From the NCBI GenBank assembly GCA_001709035.1, contig LVKA01000008.1, forward strand, positions 1 to 64,000: 64,000 nt of DNA. The letters run 5' to 3'. Within the stretch, counting starts at the first letter, position 1; each line of letters opens with the position of its first letter. The translations under genes were made by a program, and so were the position numbers. The DNA comes from Candidatus Thiodiazotropha endoloripes (GTDB lineage Bacteria; Pseudomonadota; Gammaproteobacteria; Chromatiales; Chromatiaceae). The notes beneath the pieces are model-generated. The model did not search any database, was not told where the DNA came from, and was given only the letters and a program-made list of their open reading frames with translations. Of the stretch, positions 16,035-27,280 are shown piece by piece.

Positions 16035-17927
16035 CTATTTGCCGTATCCCATTTGCTGCAGGGAGGTGGATATTTCATCGAGAATGGCCGGGTCGTCGAT
16101 GGTGGCCGGCATGTTCCATTCAGTTCCATCGGCGATCTTCACCATGGTGCCGCGCAGGATCTTGCCGGAGCGGGTCTTCGGCAGCCGTTTGACGATCGAG
16201 ATGTGTTTGAAGGCGGCAACCGGTCCGATCTGGTTGCGCACCAGTTTGACCAGCTCCGCACCAAGCTCTTCGGCAGGACGGTCGACACCGCTTTTAAGCA
16301 CCACCAGACCCAGTGGCAACTGCCCCTTGAGGGCATCGGCAACACCGATCACGGCACACTCGGCCACATCCGCATGACCAGCCAGGACCTCTTCCATCTG
16401 ACCGGTGGAGAGGCGGTGGCCAGCGACATTGATCACATCGTCGGTACGGCTCATGATCCACAGATAGCCATCTTCGTCCTTGTAGCCTGCATCCCCGGTC
16501 AGGTAGTAGCCGGAGTAGGCGCGCAGATAGGAGTCGACAAAACGTGTCTCGTTGTTCCACAGGGTGGGCAGGCAGGCGGGGGGCAGAGGCTGTTTGATGA
16601 CGATGTCACCCATCTCGCCATGCGGTTTTTCGTTACCCTGCTCGTCGAGGATTCTAACGTCATAGCCAACCATGGCGACGGTTGGTGAACCGGCCTTCAC
16701 CGGCATCGGCTCAATACCCATTGGATTGGCCGCGATGGCCCAGCCGGTCTCGGTCTGCCACCAATGGTCGATGACCGGTTTTTCGAGCATCGTCTCCGCC
16801 CAGTGGAGGGTGTCGGGGTCGCAGCGCTCACCGGCCAGATAGAGGGTCTCCATGCAACTGAGGTCATACTTGGACATGTAGGCGCCCTGGGGATCCTCTT
16901 TCTTGATCGCGCGAAAGGCAGTCGGGGCGGTAAACAGGACTTTCACCTGATATTCGCTGATCACCCGCCAGAAGGCGCCTGGATCGGGTGTGCCGACCGG
17001 TTTGCCTTCATAGATCACCGTCGTGCAGCCGGCCAGCAGCGGGCCGTAGACGATGTAGCTGTGGCCCACCACCCAGCCGACATCGGAGGCGGCCCAATAG
17101 ACATCCCCCGGCTCCACGTTGTAGATGTTTTTCATCGACCAGAGCAGTGCCGCGGCATGGCCGCCATTGTCCCTGACCACCCCTTTCGGTTGGCCGGTGG
17201 TGCCGGATGTATAAAGAATGTAGAGGGGATCGGTCGCCTCCACCGGAACACAGTCGGCTGCGGCTGATTCGTTCATCGCCTGATCCCAGTCCAGATCCCG
17301 GCCGTCGATCATCTCTGCTGCCAGCTGGGGGCGCTGTTTGATGATGCAGCTCTGGGGTTTGTGGGTGGAGAGTTCGATCGCCTCATCCAGCAGAGGCTTG
17401 TAGGCCACGACCCGGCTCGGTTCGATGCCACAGGAGGCGGAGAGCACCATCTTCGGTTTTGAGTCATCGATCCGGGTTGCCAGCTCTTTTGCGGCGAAAC
17501 CGCCGAAAACCACCGAGTGGATTGCGCCGATTCGGGCGCAGGCCAGCATCGAGATGGCCGCTTCAGGAATCATCGGCATGTAGACGATCACCCGGTCACC
17601 TTTGGTGACGCCCTGGGCGGTCAGCGCTCCGGCAAGTCCGGCGACCTCATCCCGCAGTTCCGTATAGGTGTAGCTTCGTTTGCTGTCGGTTACCGGGCTG
17701 TCGTAGATCAGCGCCAGGCGATCCCCGTTACCGGCCTCGATGTGTCGATCCAGAGCATTGAAGCAGGTGTTGAGCTGCCCGCCGACGAACCAGCGTGGCG
17801 AGGGTTGGGCGGATTCATCCAAGACCTGATCCCAGGGTTTGTCCCAATGCAGTCCCTGCGCAACATCGCCCCAAAAGGCCTGTGGGTCATCCAAGGAGTG
17901 GTTGTAGATCTCAGCATATTTGGACAT
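16035..17927 (-). CDS. prpE: Propionyl-CoA synthetase
   Basis: A 630-residue acyl-adenylating enzyme that activates propionate with ATP and CoA. Visible motifs are YILYTSGTTGQPKGVVRDNGG (P-loop-like), the WQTETGW block, YLTGDAGYKDEDGY and the C-terminal LPKTRSGKILR containing the catalytic Lys. The annotated ATG at 17972 falls inside a TGTCGACA palindrome. ATG 17927 is preferred because AGAGGA lies 9 bases upstream and the protein then begins MSKYAEIYNHSL, as in PrpE homologues. It is the first gene of the cluster, and two candidate operators lie upstream. Confidence 0.94.
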   Translation of the reverse strand: MSKYAEIYNHSLDDPQAFWGDVAQGLHWDKPWDQVLDESAQPSPRWFVGGQLNTCFNALDRHIEAGNGDRLALIYDSPVTDSKRSYTYTELRDEVAGLAGALTAQGVTKGDRVIVYMPMIPEAAISMLACARIGAIHSVVFGGFAAKELATRIDDSKPKMVLSASCGIEPSRVVAYKPLLDEAIELSTHKPQSCIIKQRPQLAAEMIDGRDLDWDQAMNESAAADCVPVEATDPLYILYTSGTTGQPKGVVRDNGGHAAALLWSMKNIYNVEPGDVYWAASDVGWVVGHSYIVYGPLLAGCTTVIYEGKPVGTPDPGAFWRVISEYQVKVLFTAPTAFRAIKKEDPQGAYMSKYDLSCMETLYLAGERCDPDTLHWAETMLEKPVIDHWWQTETGWAIAANPMGIEPMPVKAGSPTVAMVGYDVRILDEQGNEKPHGEMGDIVIKQPLPPACLPTLWNNETRFVDSYLRAYSGYYLTGDAGYKDEDGYLWIMSRTDDVINVAGHRLSTGQMEEVLAGHADVAECAVIGVADALKGQLPLGLVVLKSGVDRPAEELGAELVKLVRNQIGPVAAFKHISIVKRLPKTRSGKILRGTMVKIADGTEWNMPATIDDPAILDEISTSLQQMGYGK

Positions 17928-17963
17928 TTCTCTGGTTCCTCTGGTTGCTAGTTGCCGATTATG

Positions 17964-17971
17964 TGTCGACA
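17964..17971. promoter_or_regulatory. Candidate GntR operator 3 (TGTCGACA)
   Basis: A TGTCGACA core 37 bp upstream of the preferred prpE start, followed by an AT-rich stretch suitable for a promoter. Confidence 0.62.
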
Positions 17972-18026
17972 TATTTTAGTAATAATAGCTTTATCGTCCC
18001 TATTTTATAGACAATAAATTCAAATA

Positions 18027-18034
18027 TGTCGACA
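18027..18034. promoter_or_regulatory. Candidate GntR operator 4 (TGTCGACA)
   Basis: A second TGTCGACA, 63 bp upstream of operator 3, in the context AAATATGTCGACACTTTG. Its right half matches operator 2. The 63-bp spacing is the same as between operators 1 and 2. Confidence 0.62.
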
Positions 18035-18209
18035 CTTTGTTATTTTTTTCTGATTTTACCGGATTGCGCCGCATTGATTGCGGCCTGTCGGAGGCTGCGG
18101 GTGGTCAACCGAGTTTAGTGGCTACAGCCCATCTGGGAAGGGTTTTTAGGTGGGATTGCCGGGGGTGGCAATCTGACCGGTGTAGAACCGGCCAGATTTC
18201 AGATTGGCG

Positions 18210-19865
18210 CTAGACTTTGAAGCGCTCCACAAGGGATTTCAGTTGTTCTGCCAGTTTTGCTACATCCGCACTGGCCTGTGTGGTCTGTTGAGCCCCGGTG
18301 GCGGACTGTTCCGAGACTTCATTGATACTGACAATACTGCGATTGATCTCTTCGGTAACCGAGCTCTGCTCTTCCGCTGCATTGGCGATCTGAGTATTCA
18401 TCTCGGTAATTTCGCTCATGGCGGTGTTGATCTTCTCCAGAGCCTGGCCGGCTGTGGCGGCCTGCTCAACCCCGGATCGGGTCATCTCATTGCCCCGCGC
18501 CATCACCTTTACCGCATTGTCGGTACCCTCCTGAAGTTTGCTGATCATCTCCTCGATCTCCTGGGTCGAATCCTGGGTACGTCCAGCCAGGGTACGAACT
18601 TCATCGGCAACCACTGCGAATCCACGACCCTGCTCACCGGCGCGGGCCGCCTCGATTGCGGCATTCAGGGCCAGCAGATTGGTCTGTTCCGCAATGCTTT
18701 TGATTACATCCAGAACCGAGCCGATATTGCGGCTCTCAGTTTCAAGCTCCTGGATGACCGCTGCAGCCTGCTCCACTTCATTGGCCAGGCCGTTGATCCC
18801 CTCGATGACCTGATCGATGACCCGCTTACCCTCGATGAATGTGGTATCCGCTTCCCGGGCTGCGTTAGCGGCATCGACGGCATTTCTGGCCACTTCCTGA
18901 ACCGTGGTGCTCATCTGATTCATTGCCGTAGCTACCTGGCTGGTCTCGTTCAATTGCTGATTGATACCGGCGGTGGTCTGGTGGGTGACCACTGAAGTCT
19001 CTTCTGCGGCCGAGGCGAGTTGGACCACAGAGTCTTTGACCTGGTTTATTGCATCGTGAAACTGTTGCGCCATACGATTGAAGGCCGAGGCGATATGACC
19101 GATTTCGTCCTTACTGTTGTAGTCGACCCGGGTGAGCAGTTGGCCGTCTGCGAGCTGATGGGCGGTGTTTTCAATCTGGCTGACACCTTTGCTGATTTCA
19201 CTGATGATCAGATAGGCCAGCAGGATACCGAACAGAGCCCCAACCACCAGGCTGCCGATCACAAGGGAGAGCATGCTTTTATAGGCGGCGTGGGTCTCCT
19301 CGAAGGCATGGGCGGCCTTGTTCTCTTGGATCTTCAGCAGCTCGGCGGTGGTCTCCTGGATCTTCTGCAGTACCGGATTGATGAGAGTGAGCAACAGTTG
19401 GTTAGCCTCATAGAATTGACCATCCACCAGCAACTTGTCGACTGGAATCAATCCATCATGTTCCAAATGTTTGAGGTCTTTGCTGAATATCTCGACCAGT
19501 CGCTGCTCCTCACTGTCCAGTTGGGATTTGGTGAACTCCTCCCAGCGGCTGTCGATGATCTTGATGTTCTCTTCGATCTGATGGATATGCTTATCCAGTT
19601 TATGGTCATGCATTGCAGCAAAGGCTGAGCCTGGATCGTGCTGAAGCGCCAGCAGTATCTGCGCCCGGCTGTCTTCCAGCTTCTCAATCACCGTCGAGAG
19701 ACCAACCATATGGGCCATCTCAACGTTATAAAGCTCGTCGATGGCATGGTCAGCCTGCTGCATGCCACGCAGTCCAAGCAGGCCGATGAATATGGTATTA
19801 AGCAGTAAAATACCAACCAGGAGTGAGAGACGTAATTTGATCGAGAGATTATTCAGGAATGACAT
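18210..19865 (-). CDS. Methyl-accepting chemotaxis protein
   Basis: A 551-residue chemoreceptor. It has a TM helix at about 10-32, a periplasmic four-helix-bundle ligand domain to about 190, a second TM ([21 protein letters not shown]), a HAMP domain, and a long cytoplasmic coiled-coil with the conserved hairpin tip ([20 protein letters not shown] and [12 protein letters not shown]). Methylation helices flank the tip, and there is no C-terminal CheR-binding pentapeptide. No chemotaxis genes are adjacent, so it is an orphan receptor of unknown ligand. A sigma-28-like promoter lies upstream at 20001-20027. Confidence 0.96.
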   Translation of the reverse strand: MSFLNNLSIKLRLSLLVGILLLNTIFIGLLGLRGMQQADHAIDELYNVEMAHMVGLSTVIEKLEDSRAQILLALQHDPGSAFAAMHDHKLDKHIHQIEENIKIIDSRWEEFTKSQLDSEEQRLVEIFSKDLKHLEHDGLIPVDKLLVDGQFYEANQLLLTLINPVLQKIQETTAELLKIQENKAAHAFEETHAAYKSMLSLVIGSLVVGALFGILLAYLIISEISKGVSQIENTAHQLADGQLLTRVDYNSKDEIGHIASAFNRMAQQFHDAINQVKDSVVQLASAAEETSVVTHQTTAGINQQLNETSQVATAMNQMSTTVQEVARNAVDAANAAREADTTFIEGKRVIDQVIEGINGLANEVEQAAAVIQELETESRNIGSVLDVIKSIAEQTNLLALNAAIEAARAGEQGRGFAVVADEVRTLAGRTQDSTQEIEEMISKLQEGTDNAVKVMARGNEMTRSGVEQAATAGQALEKINTAMSEITEMNTQIANAAEEQSSVTEEINRSIVSINEVSEQSATGAQQTTQASADVAKLAEQLKSLVERFKV

Positions 19866-20000
19866 TATTCTGACCCCAGCGAGTTTTGTAATAAAAGAAG
19901 CAATTAGATTGCTCTGCTGAAGCTCATATCCGGCTAGTGATCAAAATCCGTTTTCCAGAGCGGGAGTCAGCCTGGAAGGGCTGGAATACTGCAATTGAAT

Positions 20001-20027
20001 ATATCGACGTTTAGTTAAATCCCTTTA
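20001..20027 (-). promoter_or_regulatory. Sigma-28 (FliA)-type promoter of the chemoreceptor
   Basis: On the minus strand TAAAGGGA, 11 bases, GTCGATAT matches the flagellar sigma-28 consensus (TAAAGTTT-N11-GCCGATAA) at the critical TAAA and CGATA positions, with exact spacing. It lies 136 bp upstream of the receptor start. Confidence 0.6.
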
Positions 20028-20137
20028 ATTTGCTTTATTCATATCGCATGTCTTTTGCATGCTCATCTCCGATTGGGTGATTGAATATGGTGTGTTTACG
20101 GGTGGGAGAGCAGTTTTCCGGAGGATTTTGAGACCAG

Positions 20138-20175
20138 GGTAGTTATTCCCAAAGTGTTGGGTGGGAATAACTACC
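20138..20175. terminator. 14-bp perfect inverted repeat
   Basis: GGTAGTTATTCCCA (20138-20151) and its exact complement TGGGAATAACTACC (20162-20175) enclose a 10-base loop. It lies 42 bp past the stop of the isochorismatase-family gene and upstream of the chemoreceptor promoter. There is no T-tract on the minus strand, so it may be a processing or attenuator structure or an operator rather than a classical terminator. Confidence 0.45.
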
Positions 20176-20216
20176 ACTTGGACTTTTGAATTTGCAGATC
20201 ACCCGGGTTGATTGTT

Positions 20217-20795
20217 TCAGCGGATCAGCTGGGAAATCTCTTTGAATTTCGGGTGGCTGGCATCGCCCATCCACTCAAAGATGACAGACTCCATGTTGGT
20301 GATATTGATGCCGCCGCGACGCATCCGCATGAGTGAGTTTTCCCGGTGCATGGCTTTGCGGGAGGCGATGGCGTCTTCCACCACAAATACCTGATATCCC
20401 CATTGTTGCAGCCCGGCGGCAGTCTGCAGAATGCAGATGTGGGCTTCCAGGCCGACCATCACAATCTGCTTTCGCGAACCGTGTTCGGCCAACTCTTCTT
20501 CAAACCCCGGTGCGGTGCAACAGGAGAAGGTCAGCTTGTCCTTGGCTTTGGTGTGGGGGGGCAGGTGTTCGGTGATTTCTGACAGGGTATTGCCCAAGCC
20601 CTGTCCATAGTGCTCTGACAGGGTGATCGGAATGTCCAGTAGACTGGCGGCCTTACTCAATTGGATGACGCTTGGGACCATCTTTTGCAGGTCCTGTTCC
20701 GGCATCGCTTTGGTCAGCCTCTCCTGGGCATTGACGATCAATAATTGACTGGTTGCTGCGTGGGTCAGCGGTAGTGTGCTTTTGTTAATACTCAT
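20217..20795 (-). CDS. Isochorismatase-family cysteine hydrolase
   Basis: A 192-residue protein of the isochorismatase/nicotinamidase superfamily, closest in layout to YcaC-like hydrolases. LIVNAQERL is the first strand, where the usual catalytic Asp is replaced by Asn (IVNAQ instead of VDxQ). The Cys loop is VMVGLEAHICILQTA with the catalytic Cys. The start is ATG 20795, because AGAGGGAGATC precedes it; the longer frame has no ribosome site. The Asp-to-Asn change affects the Asp-Lys-Cys triad, so activity on standard amides is uncertain. Substrate unknown. Confidence 0.85.
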   Translation of the reverse strand: MSINKSTLPLTHAATSQLLIVNAQERLTKAMPEQDLQKMVPSVIQLSKAASLLDIPITLSEHYGQGLGNTLSEITEHLPPHTKAKDKLTFSCCTAPGFEEELAEHGSRKQIVMVGLEAHICILQTAAGLQQWGYQVFVVEDAIASRKAMHRENSLMRMRRGGINITNMESVIFEWMGDASHPKFKEISQLIR

Positions 20796-20996
20796 GATCT
20801 CCCTCTGCTCTTCATAATAATCTATGGCCGATTCCAATCGGCGTTGTTGTCACTGCAGTACATCCATCTGCAGCTGAATTACTATTTTTATCTATGGTGC
20901 CGGGTCATATCTGGCCCGGAAAGCAAACTTCAATCAGTCGTTTTTTATCCTTATCGTGTTGCTGCAAGCCCAGGATAGTGCCGCAACAGCGGTGGC

Positions 20997-21665
20997 CTAG
21001 AAATTGAACTCAACCGGTGCCGGTGCGTTCTCCAGTGGAGAGACCTCGGTTTCGAAAATGCTCTCTTCCTGGAATATCTTCTCATCGTGTCGTGTGATCA
21101 GTTGGCAGGTCATTACCGGGGCCTGGCCAATGATGACGAACATCCGTCCACCTATGGCCAGCTGTTGGCGAAATATCTCCGCCTGCTGGCTGGTGGGTAG
21201 GGATCCGGTTACCGCAATCGCATTGAATGGGCTTCCCTGGGTTGGGTTCGCCAGTGCATCGCCTCTCAGCAATGTCACGTTGTGCAGACCCTGTTGTTCA
21301 AGCTTGGCCGTTGCGGCATCTGTGAACTCAGGATGGATATCGATACTGACCACCTTTTTTGCCAGGTTTGCCAGGCAGGCTGTCAGGTAGCCACTACCGG
21401 TGCCTACCTCCAGGACTTTATCCTCGGGTTGCAGGTCGAGTGCCTGCATCAGCCGGCCTTCGATTCGTGGGAACATCATGCTCTGTCCCTGGCCGATGGG
21501 AATCTCGATATCCGCATAGGCGAGATCCTGGTAGGTGTCCGGAACAAAGGCCTCCCTCGGCAGAGTCTCCATGAGTCTCAAGACTCTTGGATCGATCACG
21601 TCCCATGGGCGAACCTGCTGTTCCACCATGTTGAATCGGGCTTTTTCAAACTGGCTTGCCATCAT
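20997..21665 (-). CDS. pcm: Protein-L-isoaspartate O-methyltransferase
   Basis: A 222-residue SAM-dependent methyltransferase of the Pcm family, which repairs isoaspartyl residues in aged proteins. The N-terminal MVEQQVRPWDVIDPRVL is followed by the substrate region (GQGQSMMFPRIEGRLMQAL) and SAM motif I, VLEVGTGSGYLTACLA, near residue 85. It stands alone on the minus strand. Pcm-like paralogues without confirmed repair activity exist, so the exact substrate is inferred. Confidence 0.88.
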   Translation of the reverse strand: MMASQFEKARFNMVEQQVRPWDVIDPRVLRLMETLPREAFVPDTYQDLAYADIEIPIGQGQSMMFPRIEGRLMQALDLQPEDKVLEVGTGSGYLTACLANLAKKVVSIDIHPEFTDAATAKLEQQGLHNVTLLRGDALANPTQGSPFNAIAVTGSLPTSQQAEIFRQQLAIGGRMFVIIGQAPVMTCQLITRHDEKIFQEESIFETEVSPLENAPAPVEFNF

Positions 21666-24724
<3,059 letters not shown>

Positions 24725-25096
24725 AACGCTCTTCTAGCGTGACTTGTTTGTAAAATTCCGTTAAATCAGACGGATTGCTAAAGTTCTTTCGCAGATCGCC
24801 GAACTATTATCTACCTGGCCGCTAGGATATTTATTAAATTTCCGCAGTTGGATTGCCGACAGGCAGTTTGCTTGTGTCTGAGTGGTAGCTCTTCTGTCGC
24901 CAGGGTAATGTCGGTGCTGAGCAAGCTGGATCGCACATGCACTAAAACTATTTGTAGACCTAATGTTATCCAAGGTGGATGAGCGGCTCATTACAGCTGT
25001 CATCATGGAAGAAAGGATTGGGTGTTCAGCAGACAGACCATTGAATGGCCGGGATGCTCATAATCACTATCTTGGGGCAATTTTAGGGTATTTATT
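24725..25096. other. Intergenic gap upstream of the PAS-GGDEF-EAL gene
   Basis: About 370 bp with no recognised gene, RNA or terminator. Confidence 0.5.
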
Positions 25097-27229
25097 GTGC
25101 GGGGAAAGGTCTCAGCGGCGACTGATCCATGGTCCGGGCTTACCGAAGATGAAATATTGCATCTGCGGGAAGTGATCGATGCCTGCGATGTGGGGCTCTG
25201 TCTGGTTGACCGCAATAAGCGGGCGCTGATCTGGAATCCCTGGCTGGCCGATTATCTGGGCAACCTGCCGCAGTTCTCAGAACACGCAACCATCGAATCC
25301 CTGATTCCGGCGCTGGCGGGACCGAGATTCGATAGCATGGTCCATCTGGCAATCGCCCTGTCGCAAAAGCAGGGAGTGGAGGCCAGCAAAAAACAGACGC
25401 AACTGTCGCGTCATCTTTTCAGTCTCGAGAACGGTCAATTTTTAAGGGTCAGTGTGCGGCCCATGGTGATGCATCCGGGATTCTGTCTGGTGCAGATCAA
25501 TGAGCTGGCAGCCGAACAGAAAGCGCCCAGCTTGTCAGGTCTTGGACTCACTGAACATCGCACCCGGGCGATACTCTCCTCGGTAGAGGATGCCGTCATT
25601 CTGGTTAATGCCGAAGGAATGGTGGAGTTTGTCAATCTGGCCGCTGAGAGTATGACCGGTTTCCAGAGTCAACGTATATCCGGCCGTCCTCTGGCTGAGG
25701 TCTATCAGGTCTATGATGAGATGACTCAGTCGGCTCCGCTGTTGACCCTCGAGCAGATTCTTGCCGATGACAGTCGGCAGCTGGTACTGGTTCATCGTGA
25801 GGGATTGACGATCCCCATCCAACAGACGATCACCCGCCTGAAGGGGGATGATGGTCAACTGGAAGGGTTTGTGCTGGTTTTCAAGGATACCAGCCAGTCC
25901 CGCAAGTTGGCGGCCCAACTGAATTGGCAGTCGACCCATGATCCGGTCACCCGACTCTACAATCGGGTTGAGTTCGACCGTCGACTCTCACTGCTGCTGG
26001 ATGAGACCCAATTTGAAGATGAGCAGCACTGTCTGCTCTTTCTGGATATCGACCGCTTTATCATCGTCAACGACAACTGCGGTTACGCGGCAGGTGATGA
26101 ATTGTTGAGGCAGCTCGCCGCCTTGATCAAACGTTCAATTCGCACCAGCGATTTGATTGCCCGCCTGGGTGGGGATGAGTTCGGGATTCTGCTCAGTCAG
26201 TGCACACTGGAAGTGGCGGAACGCATTGCCGAGACGATCCGCCAGGAGGTCCAGGCGTTCCGCTTTGCCTGGGAGGGCAAGACCTTCTCCCAGAGTCTCA
26301 GCATCGGCATGGTGCCGATCGACAGACATAGCGAGAGCGTGGAGCAGATTCTTGGACACGCGGATATTGCCTGCCTCACGGCAAAAGAGGAGGGGCGAAA
26401 CAAAATCCACATCTACGATTCGGTGGACAGCTCCGCAGCCAAGCGTCATGGTGAGACCCAGTGGGTGACCCGCATTCGAACCGCCCTGGAAGAGGACCGC
26501 TTTACACTCTTTGTGCAACCGATTACATCCCTCAATGATGAAGATGGGGTGCAAGAGCATGTGGAGGTGCTGATCCGCTTGCTCGATGAGGATGAAAACC
26601 TGATCCCGCCTGGCGCCTTCATTCCGGCTGCGGAACGGTTTGGTCTGATGCCGGCCGTGGATCACTGGGTCGTGGACCAGGTGGCCCGTTTCATTACCCA
26701 TAATCGGGACTCCTGTCTGAATGCAGGACGACGCTTTTTCGTCAATCTCTCCGGCCATTCAGTCGTTGATGATGAGTTTCTGCAGTGGATACTGCTGACC
26801 ATCAGGGAGCGGGATATCCCTGCAGGCATGCTCTGTTTCGAAGTCACCGAGACTGCCGCCATCTCCAATCTCACCTCGGCTGAGCATTTCATGCGCACCC
26901 TGCAGCGCTATGGTTGTGAATTCGCCCTGGACGATTTTGGCAGTGGCCTCTCCTCCTTCGGCTATCTCAAACATCTGCCGGTGGAGTATCTGAAAATCGA
27001 CGGCGCGTTCGTTCATGACATGCTTGAGAATGCGATCGACGAATCGATGGTCGAGGCGATCAATCGCATCGGCCACATCATGGGGCTGGAGACCATCGCC
27101 GAGTTTGTCGAAACCGAGGAGATTCTGCAGCGACTCGAGGCGATCGGGGTCGACTATGTGCAGGGGTATGGGGTTTGCCGGCCCTTCCCGATCAAACGCC
27201 TGCTGGATGCCACTCCGGCCGCCGAATAG
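25097..27229 (+). CDS. Soluble PAS-GGDEF-EAL c-di-GMP enzyme
   Basis: A 710-residue cytoplasmic protein with no membrane segment. It has two PAS-like domains (about 20-140 and 155-280), GGDEF at about 285-445 with an intact RLGGDEF, and EAL at about 460-705. The EAL motif reads EVLIRL instead of EAL. NLSGHSV, EVTETAA, DDFGSG and AEFVE are present, but the canonical E of EGVE is shifted (IAEFVETEE). The GTG start is taken from the frame. The protein may be bifunctional. It faces rapA convergently, and its stop is only 47 bp from the rapA stop. Confidence 0.92.
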   Translation: MRGKVSAATDPWSGLTEDEILHLREVIDACDVGLCLVDRNKRALIWNPWLADYLGNLPQFSEHATIESLIPALAGPRFDSMVHLAIALSQKQGVEASKKQTQLSRHLFSLENGQFLRVSVRPMVMHPGFCLVQINELAAEQKAPSLSGLGLTEHRTRAILSSVEDAVILVNAEGMVEFVNLAAESMTGFQSQRISGRPLAEVYQVYDEMTQSAPLLTLEQILADDSRQLVLVHREGLTIPIQQTITRLKGDDGQLEGFVLVFKDTSQSRKLAAQLNWQSTHDPVTRLYNRVEFDRRLSLLLDETQFEDEQHCLLFLDIDRFIIVNDNCGYAAGDELLRQLAALIKRSIRTSDLIARLGGDEFGILLSQCTLEVAERIAETIRQEVQAFRFAWEGKTFSQSLSIGMVPIDRHSESVEQILGHADIACLTAKEEGRNKIHIYDSVDSSAAKRHGETQWVTRIRTALEEDRFTLFVQPITSLNDEDGVQEHVEVLIRLLDEDENLIPPGAFIPAAERFGLMPAVDHWVVDQVARFITHNRDSCLNAGRRFFVNLSGHSVVDDEFLQWILLTIRERDIPAGMLCFEVTETAAISNLTSAEHFMRTLQRYGCEFALDDFGSGLSSFGYLKHLPVEYLKIDGAFVHDMLENAIDESMVEAINRIGHIMGLETIAEFVETEEILQRLEAIGVDYVQGYGVCRPFPIKRLLDATPAAE

Positions 27230-27253
27230 TTCACTTTCAAGCACAACAGGGCG

Positions 27254-27280
27254 TATTGGATCAGTGTTAACAGGCCCTAG
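27254..27280 (+). repeat. Dispersed 27-bp motif, copy 1
   Basis: TATTGGAT, two bases, GTGTTAACAGGCCCTAG. The final CTAG contains the rapA stop codon on the minus strand. Two further copies are at 44249-44275 and 49752-49778. Confidence 0.7.

Noticed and set aside
27254-27280. The 27-bp dispersed motif as an insertion sequence terminal repeat
   Set aside because: No paired inverted copy and no transposase near any of the three sites, so it is recorded only as a repeat.
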